The notes beneath the pieces are model-generated. The model was not told the origin of the DNA. It searched no databases and saw nothing but the letters and a program-made list of their open reading frames with translations. This document shows positions 58,593-64,000 of a DNA stretch of 64,000 nucleotides, piece by piece. Where the stretch lies: the NCBI RefSeq assembly GCF_009847015.1, contig NZ_WVEM01000001.1:682001-746000 (forward strand), written 5' to 3'. A program made the translations under genes and the position numbers. Origin of the DNA: Sunxiuqinia indica. GTDB taxonomy: Bacteria; Bacteroidota; Bacteroidia; Bacteroidales; Prolixibacteraceae. Each line of letters starts with the position of its first letter. Position 1 is the stretch's first letter.

Positions 58593-58843
58593 TTTTAATC
58601 CTCCATTTTTATTTATTTACATCAAGACTTGTACTCCTAATTTCAACTAGTCAATTACGGTTAACGAACACGCTAATGGACCAGACGACTAAACACTGAT
58701 GAACAAAGAATTACATCAGCGATCACATTAAAGTCACTAGAATTAAATTCAAAGTTACAACTACCTTAAATGCACTAACTAGCACATTCGATTCATTATA
58801 TAGTACTTTTGAGTCTTTTTATCTGTTTCGAGACGGGAAGTAA

Positions 58844-59953
58844 TTATTCCGCAATGATATTTTGGTATTGAGAGGGTAATAAGCCGTATTTACCCAAAAA
58901 GCATTTGGTAAAGTAGGAAGGACTATTAAAACCGGTTTCATAGGCAACTTCTGATATGCTATGGGTTTGTGTGTTAATTAGACTTAACGCTTTATTCAGC
59001 CGAAAATCTTTAATGAAGTTATTGGGACTTATTCCAACGAGGGAAGTGATTTTTCGATATAATTGCGACTTGCTAAATCCAAGATGTGATCCTAGATTAT
59101 CAATATGGAGATCGGGATTTTGCCAGGTTTCTGAAATATAGCTCATCAGTTTCTCCAAGAATTGCTCATCGGATGGAGTCATTGCATAAACTAAATCGTT
59201 ATCAACAAACACATTTGAATTTTCTTGTTTGCATATTTTTTTCACCTCCGATGAAACTACAATTCGTGAATCAGCAATATGATACATTCGCTCTGCCGAC
59301 TGCAGTGCTTCTTCGAAGAACAACTTTTTATTGGTTACTGGAACTCCTGCACTAATGCCAGTTTTCAGATTAACACGGTCACGGTCTGCAGTTTCCTCCC
59401 ATTCCTCAAACTTGGAATGAACCTCAACTGCACACCAGGCAGCCTGCAAACCAGAATCAAACGACACAATAAAATGATCATGATTTCGTGTAACAATACG
59501 ACCTCCAAAATCGCTAAATACTTCCGAAAGAAGATTCATACGGGCCTGTGGTTCAAATCCCTTGTCTGCTATCTTGTTTGAACTAAAAGGCAAATTAGAA
59601 AACCCGATATACATGATAATACGAAAAGCGGGATCATCAATAATGTTTAAGTCAGTATCCTGTGACTTCTCAGGATCTTCAATTCTACCCAGGAAAGATT
59701 CAACCACACTGGCATCAACCTCTATAATTTGGTTCGGAATTTCGCCATGCGCATGATTGTGCATATCGATTAAACATTGCTTATTTGGTGCTTCAACCAA
59801 GCAAAAGGCAGTCTTTCTATTTCCATCGAACCAATAAGTTAATCCTTTACAATTAAACTCCTCCTGAATTTTCAAATCTTGCTGATGCAACTGAGCTACT
59901 GCTTCTGCTGTTACCACATCTGAAACATCATGACGATCCATATAAATAGGCAT
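58844..59953 (-). CDS. Three-domain regulator: DUF4242, cyclase-like and AraC HTH
   Basis: A 369-residue transcription regulator. Residues 1-~88 resemble DUF4242 (SCO4226-like, nickel-binding fold: YMDRHDVSDVVTAEAV, AFCLVEAP, MHNHAHGEIPN). Residues ~105-245 look like a class III adenylate/guanylate cyclase fold: FRIIMYIGFSN, FGGRIVTRNHDHFIVSF, LKTGISAGVPVTN and EALQSAERMYHIADSRIVVSSEV, but I do not see the two metal-binding Asp, so it may sense a ligand or be degenerate. Residues ~270-369 are an AraC/XylS double HTH (LHIDNLGSHLGFSKSQLYRKI, SISEVAYETGFNSPSYFTKCF). It precedes cupin and oxidase genes on the same strand and probably controls them. Confidence 0.85.
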   Translation of the reverse strand: MPIYMDRHDVSDVVTAEAVAQLHQQDLKIQEEFNCKGLTYWFDGNRKTAFCLVEAPNKQCLIDMHNHAHGEIPNQIIEVDASVVESFLGRIEDPEKSQDTDLNIIDDPAFRIIMYIGFSNLPFSSNKIADKGFEPQARMNLLSEVFSDFGGRIVTRNHDHFIVSFDSGLQAAWCAVEVHSKFEEWEETADRDRVNLKTGISAGVPVTNKKLFFEEALQSAERMYHIADSRIVVSSEVKKICKQENSNVFVDNDLVYAMTPSDEQFLEKLMSYISETWQNPDLHIDNLGSHLGFSKSQLYRKITSLVGISPNNFIKDFRLNKALSLINTQTHSISEVAYETGFNSPSYFTKCFLGKYGLLPSQYQNIIAE

Positions 59954-60090
59954 AAGATTGATTTTAGAGCATAAACAATAGTCTTAATCTACTTATACCG
60001 ATTTTTACTTAAACTTGTTCTATAAGATATTTTGAAAACCCAACATTTACCACGGATATAGAAATACGGACTTTATTTCGCTGATAAAAT

Positions 60091-60297
60091 TCAATCAGTC
60101 TTTTCGCCACAATTTTTACAGACTTGCCGGGCCAAGGCTGCAATTGCAACAAAACTAACGACCAATGCTATCCGATAGTCCCTAAGCGGATTATCGTCTA
60201 TCAAATTGGTCAATGCTATGATCAAGGCGAAGAAATTAATCACCAGAATAACCATTAATCCGTTTCGTAGCAGCTTTCGCTTATTCAAATTATTCAT
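60091..60297 (-). CDS. Small membrane protein, unknown
   Basis: A 68-residue protein with two hydrophobic segments (LMVILVINFFALIIALTNL and ALVVSFVAIAALA), a positively charged N-terminus and a C-terminal CKNCGEK. It lies between the pirin gene (41 bases upstream) and the AraC regulator on the same strand. The size and transmembrane pattern are coherent for a real small gene, but no family was recognised. Confidence 0.6.
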   Translation of the reverse strand: MNNLNKRKLLRNGLMVILVINFFALIIALTNLIDDNPLRDYRIALVVSFVAIAALARQVCKNCGEKTD

Positions 60298-60338
60298 TAT
60301 TTATTTAGTAGTAAGTTGATAAAATGACGCCATATAAA

Positions 60339-61193
60339 TTAATGGCTCCAACTACCAAATTTACCATTTTTATAATCTTCGTAGGCCTTGACAATTTCCT
60401 CTTGGGTATTCATCACAAAAGGACCATGAGAAACAACCGGTTCATCTATCGGTGGCGCATATCCCAGCAATAACATGCTTTGTTCAAGCGCTTCAACTTT
60501 AATCATCGATCCATCATTAACAAATTCAACCAAGCGCTTTGCTTCTACCAACTGACCATTGACTTCCATTTTCCCACGAATAAGGTAGAAAAAGACGTTT
60601 CTTGTTTTAGGTATTGTCAATTCCAATTCTGAATCCGGGTTAAAGTCAATGGTTGACAAATGAACGCCAATTCCTGATTGAAAAGGCCCCTTTACGCCCT
60701 CCCAATCACCGGAAACCAGGTTTACGTTTACTTGTCCATCGTTTAAATCAATTTTCGGAATCAGTTCTTTTTGAACTCCCTTGTAAAAAGGATCGCACAT
60801 CTTATCTTTTGCGGGCAGATTAACCCAAAGCTGTAAAATCTCCAAAGGTCCACCTTTTTGCTTAAACTCCTCAGAGGAAACTTCTGAATGAATCAAACCT
60901 CTACCTGCCGTCATCCATTGAACACCGCCCGATTTAATAACACTTTTCTGTCCACTGCTATCAAAATGAGCAATATCTCCGTCCAGTATAAAAGTTACTG
61001 TTTCCATGCCGCGGTGTGGATGGGGACCAAACGGAAGACCATTATTGTTTTCCGGATATTCCTGCGGACCATGGTGATTTAAGAATAGAAATGGGTCTAT
61101 GTGTTGGATCGAACGAGTCGGAATCACCCGATCCGTTGTTAAGTCCTGAATTGGATCACTCTCCGGTTGATGTATTTTCTTTACTGTTCTCAT
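60339..61193 (-). CDS. Pirin family protein
   Basis: A 284-residue bicupin. The metal site is seen as FGPHPHRGMET, with HPHRG the pirin signature, and AGRGLIHSE; the C-terminal cupin has NVFFYLIRG and a conserved QSMLLLGY region. Bacterial pirins can oxidise quercetin or bind and regulate enzymes such as pyruvate dehydrogenase E1. It has an AAAGGAA ribosome-binding site. It heads the - strand redox group (small membrane protein, regulator, cupin, oxidase). Confidence 0.9.
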   Translation of the reverse strand: MRTVKKIHQPESDPIQDLTTDRVIPTRSIQHIDPFLFLNHHGPQEYPENNNGLPFGPHPHRGMETVTFILDGDIAHFDSSGQKSVIKSGGVQWMTAGRGLIHSEVSSEEFKQKGGPLEILQLWVNLPAKDKMCDPFYKGVQKELIPKIDLNDGQVNVNLVSGDWEGVKGPFQSGIGVHLSTIDFNPDSELELTIPKTRNVFFYLIRGKMEVNGQLVEAKRLVEFVNDGSMIKVEALEQSMLLLGYAPPIDEPVVSHGPFVMNTQEEIVKAYEDYKNGKFGSWSH

Positions 61194-61683
61194 CGATTAT
61201 TATTCCTTTTAAGTAAGAACAGCGAAAACAGGCAGATGTTTAAAACATGAATCAAACAGATGTCAGCATCGGTAATGGCAATTTTCAAATATTACGATTC
61301 AGCTAAGTAGAATAACAATTGGATAAAAATCACTTTCGTTTATTCTTGTTTTTAAGAACCAGCTCCTCCCTTGAGAAAACCTGGTTAATTGAACGTAAAA
61401 CAAGTTTTAACGCTTAACAACCAGAGGAAACCAATGAAAATTTTCATGATATCGTACTTCGTTAAACCAGGTCGGGGTTGTTTTCTAATTTCAAAAAAAT
61501 AACAATTTATAAAACATCAATCCGTGATTGTTGTTACCTTAACAGAACAAATAATTTTTCGAAACCCTTTATTATTGAGAATAGTTACAAAATCTGCGTT
61601 AGAATTGATTAATATCAACCAAAATCTATTCGTATTCTAACAGACATTATTAAATTTGTTCTCGAATATTGTAAGCGACTATT
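61194..61683. other. Divergent intergenic region, 490 bases
   Basis: Between the pirin gene and the small gene before hemA. It is AT-rich with no believable gene. TAAATTTG at 61651-61658 matches the -7 motif 26 bases before the next ATG. ATGAAAATTTTCAT at 61435-61448 is a 14-base palindrome. No tRNA or repeat array was seen. Confidence 0.5.
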
Positions 61684-62064
61684 ATGTTTTTTATTGGATT
61701 AGCCGGATCATTCATGCCTTACCTCCTTTTACTCGGAGCGTTATTTGTCCTCACCATGGGGATAAACCTAAGAGCTAATGCGAATGAAGAACTAGCTGAA
61801 CTCACAGGAAAAAACATTGAATACAAAGACTCTGGCAGCCAATCGGCTCAAATTAGTGCAAACAACAATAGTTGCTACTTTTTCGATGTATCGGAAAAAA
61901 CTACACCTGATTATAAATGTAGCCAAACAGCTTTATCTAAAGCTGATAAGCTTTTAGTCCCTAAACCTGAAGGGAATAGCTTTACAATTAGCAATCACAG
62001 AAAGTATTCATTTGATATTTACCACACTTTCTTTGGCTTATCTCCTCCGATTGCGATTTCTTAG
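61684..62064 (+). CDS. Small membrane-anchored protein of unknown function upstream of hemA
   Basis: A 126-residue protein. Residues ~8-27 are hydrophobic (SFMPYLLLLGALFVLTMGI) and the rest is polar with two Cys (CYF and YKC) and a Pro/Ser ending FGLSPPIAIS. The Cys in the soluble part could form a disulfide outside the cytoplasm. It lies 56 bases before hemA on the same strand with a likely own promoter. I do not recognise a family; coding potential is moderate. Confidence 0.55.
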   Translation: MFFIGLAGSFMPYLLLLGALFVLTMGINLRANANEELAELTGKNIEYKDSGSQSAQISANNNSCYFFDVSEKTTPDYKCSQTALSKADKLLVPKPEGNSFTISNHRKYSFDIYHTFFGLSPPIAIS

Positions 62065-62120
62065 TACATTCAAAAAAAAGAAGAAATCAATAACCAAACT
62101 TTCATTTATTTTCAAAACGC

Positions 62121-63371
62121 ATGATTGGAGTAGTAGGCTTAAGTCATAAATCGGCACCTGTAAGTATTCGTGAGAAATTTGCTCTTACGAAGGAAGAGTA
62201 TACCGATTTATCACAAACGATATTGAAAGATAAAAATATTGATGAACTGGTCATCATCTCAACTTGCAACCGGACAGAGTTGTATTTTACCGCCGAAGAA
62301 TGTTGCTCTCCAGGAGCTTTCCATATCTTATTTCATTTCCTGAAAGCACATATTCAGGAAGAAGATGCCATTGAATCTCATTTTTACAAATACGAAACTC
62401 AAAGTGCCGTTTCGCATTTATTCCATGTAATTTCGGGACTGGAATCAATGGTGTTGGGCGAATATCAAATTGTTTCGCAAGTTAAAGAAGCCATCAATCA
62501 TGCCGAAGAGATTGGTTCTGCAGGCAAAATATTGACCCGGCTGTTTTATAAAGCACTGGAAACGGGAAAACAGGTACGCACAAAAACAGCACTTAGTAGC
62601 GGAGCATTTTCAGTCAGTTACGCAGCGGTAGAAAAATGCAACAGCATTTTCGAACAACTACCCGATAAAAAGATATTATTGATTGGTGCAGGAGAAACCG
62701 GAGAACTGGTTATTAAAAACCTGGCTAAAAAGGGATGTCAAAACATTATTGTCTCCAACCGGACAATGTCAAAAGCTGAAGAACTTGCCGGACGTTTTGG
62801 TGGAAGTGCACTGAATTTTAAAGAACTCCAGACTGGTATTCGTGAGGCCGACATCGTGGTCAGTTCAATCACCTGCAAAAAACCGCTGATTACACCCGAT
62901 ATGCTTAGCGCGGAGAATACCAATAAGCAAACCGTTTTTATAGACCTTGGCGTACCGCGCAACATCGATCCCAAAGTAGCCGACATTGAAAACATTGCTC
63001 TATACAATGTGGATGACCTAAAGGAAGTGGTTGCCCAAAACATGGAGAAAAAGAAAACCTACATTTCAACTGCCGAAAAAATTATTAAGAAAAAAGCCCA
63101 TGAATATGCCGATTGGTTAAGCGTTCAAAATTTATCTCCGGCCATCCAAAATATCATTATGGGTGTACACGAGATCAATACATCGGAACTGGAAGTCTTC
63201 AGGAAATTTCATAACGAAGAAGAATTCCAGAACATGGAAAAATACGGTAAACATATCGCTGAGAAACTGGTGAAATCGATGATTAAAAACCTAAAAGCCA
63301 TCAGCGATAATGGCCGAAAAACTGAATATATAAAAGTAATAAACGATCTTTTCTCCCCTACTCATGAGTAA
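62121..63371 (+). CDS. hemA: Glutamyl-tRNA reductase
   Basis: A 416-residue enzyme that reduces glutamyl-tRNA(Glu) to glutamate-1-semialdehyde, the first committed step of haem synthesis in bacteria using the C5 path. Seen: GLSHKSAPVSIREKF, the active-site STCNRTELY (Cys 49), GLESMVLGEYQIVSQVK, KTALSSGAFSVSYAAVE, the NADPH-binding LLIGAGETGELV and FIDLGVPRNIDP. The 3' end overlaps hemC by 8 bases, so they are translationally coupled. Confidence 0.97.
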   Translation: MIGVVGLSHKSAPVSIREKFALTKEEYTDLSQTILKDKNIDELVIISTCNRTELYFTAEECCSPGAFHILFHFLKAHIQEEDAIESHFYKYETQSAVSHLFHVISGLESMVLGEYQIVSQVKEAINHAEEIGSAGKILTRLFYKALETGKQVRTKTALSSGAFSVSYAAVEKCNSIFEQLPDKKILLIGAGETGELVIKNLAKKGCQNIIVSNRTMSKAEELAGRFGGSALNFKELQTGIREADIVVSSITCKKPLITPDMLSAENTNKQTVFIDLGVPRNIDPKVADIENIALYNVDDLKEVVAQNMEKKKTYISTAEKIIKKKAHEYADWLSVQNLSPAIQNIIMGVHEINTSELEVFRKFHNEEEFQNMEKYGKHIAEKLVKSMIKNLKAISDNGRKTEYIKVINDLFSPTHE

Positions 63372-64000
63372 AAAAACAATCAGGATCGGAACCCGTGGAA
63401 GTAAGCTTGCCCTATGGCAAGCAGAGACCGTAAAAAGTGAATTAGAAAAAGCACACCCCTCCGATAATTTCGAGTTAAAAATCATTAAAACCAAAGGGGA
63501 TAAAATTCTGGACGTTGCCCTTTCGAAAATTGGCGATAAAGGACTTTTCACCAAAGAAATTGAACAAGCGCTTTACGACAACGAAATTGATTTGGCTGTC
63601 CACAGCTTAAAAGATCTCCCAACAGAACTCCCCGAAAATTTAATCATCGGTGGCATGTTGGAACGAGCTGAAGTTCGTGATGTTTTTATTTCGAAGGATG
63701 GACGCAAATTGGCTGATTTCACTGCGAAAGATAAAATAGCCACCTCAAGTTTGCGACGCCAATCGCAAGTATTGCATTTCAATCCAGAACTAACAATTGT
63801 TGACATTCGCGGGAATGTAGAAACCCGACTACAGAAAATGAAAGATGGCCATTGCGATGGATTGATTATGGCCGGAGCGGGTATTTTACGTTTAGGGTAT
63901 GACGAAATAATCACTGAGTTTATTGATACCGACGTAATGATTCCGGCGGTTAGTCAGGGAGCCATTGCCATTGAGATTCGTGAAGAAGATGAATTGGTCC
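63364..64000 (+). CDS. hemC: Porphobilinogen deaminase, 5' part
   Basis: 212 codons of HemC before the window ends; the gene continues beyond. HemC condenses four porphobilinogens into hydroxymethylbilane with a covalent dipyrromethane cofactor. Seen: RIGTRGSKLALWQAE at the start, KTKGDKILD, KGLFTKEIEQAL, AVHSLKDLPTELP, ATSSLRRQSQV and RGNVETRLQKM, matching the first two domains and their Arg/Lys/Asp catalytic contacts; the cofactor Cys should lie in the missing part. The start overlaps the hemA stop by 8 bases. Confidence 0.97.
   Translation, partial: MSKKTIRIGTRGSKLALWQAETVKSELEKAHPSDNFELKIIKTKGDKILDVALSKIGDKGLFTKEIEQALYDNEIDLAVHSLKDLPTELPENLIIGGMLERAEVRDVFISKDGRKLADFTAKDKIATSSLRRQSQVLHFNPELTIVDIRGNVETRLQKMKDGHCDGLIMAGAGILRLGYDEIITEFIDTDVMIPAVSQGAIAIEIREEDELV

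Overview
The window reads as chromosomal DNA of a Bacteroidota species, most likely an environmental member of the Marinilabiliales/Prolixibacteraceae type. This rests on protein style (Sde182/DUF1593 hydrolase-like proteins, PmoA/DUF6807 protein, DUF4143-type ATPase, large TPR plus outer-membrane barrel pair), on TAnnTTTG-type -7 promoter elements, and on the general scarcity of Shine-Dalgarno sequences. The exact genus is an inference. Coding density is high. I saw no tRNA, rRNA, CRISPR array, intact insertion sequence or prophage.

1-9.3 kb is a carbohydrate locus on the + strand: the tail of an RbsB-type binding protein, a DUF2291 membrane-anchored protein, a double-ATPase sugar ABC subunit and its permease, then three paralogous DUF1593 secreted proteins with a PL1-like pectate lyase among them. 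An ABC sugar importer instead of SusCD beside a polysaccharide lyase is unusual for the phylum.

9.5-21.2 kb is mostly housekeeping: a Cys-rich PAS protein, murB, a glycosyltransferase, ftsE, a 1022-residue TPR protein with an outer-membrane barrel partner, gyrB and a LOG-family protein.

21.3-45.4 kb looks like an energy, redox and stress block between housekeeping genes. On the - strand a run leads from pyruvate dehydrogenase (aceE-aceF-lpd) straight into an encapsulated ferritin and an encapsulin shell gene, then a SpoIIAA-like and a universal-stress-like gene. On the + strand are NDH-2, aconitase, phosphoglycerate mutase, a HAD/trehalose-phosphatase fusion, a GH65 enzyme and a quinone-reductase-like enzyme. 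Next come a formate/nitrite-type channel, a baeRF-type protein, a Ca2+-type P-ATPase and an SDR enzyme. A decayed copy of the GH65 3' end and a 141-bp inverted repeat lie between the GH65/reductase genes and the channel gene, so the block has been rearranged.

45.5-56.8 kb holds the rpsF-rpsR-rplI operon, a cytidylate-kinase-like gene, a Gfo/Idh/MocA oxidoreductase convergent with a PmoA-like gene, a U32 peptidase/RlhA-like gene, a DUF4143-type ATPase with an altered Walker B, and nifJ (pyruvate:ferredoxin oxidoreductase). Having both PDH and NifJ suggests a facultative or microaerobic life. 56.8-61.2 kb is a - strand redox group: pirin, a small membrane protein, an unusual DUF4242/cyclase-like/AraC regulator, a cupin and a covalent-flavin oxidase. 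The window ends in haem synthesis: a small membrane-anchored protein of unknown function, hemA, and the start of hemC, which runs off the end.
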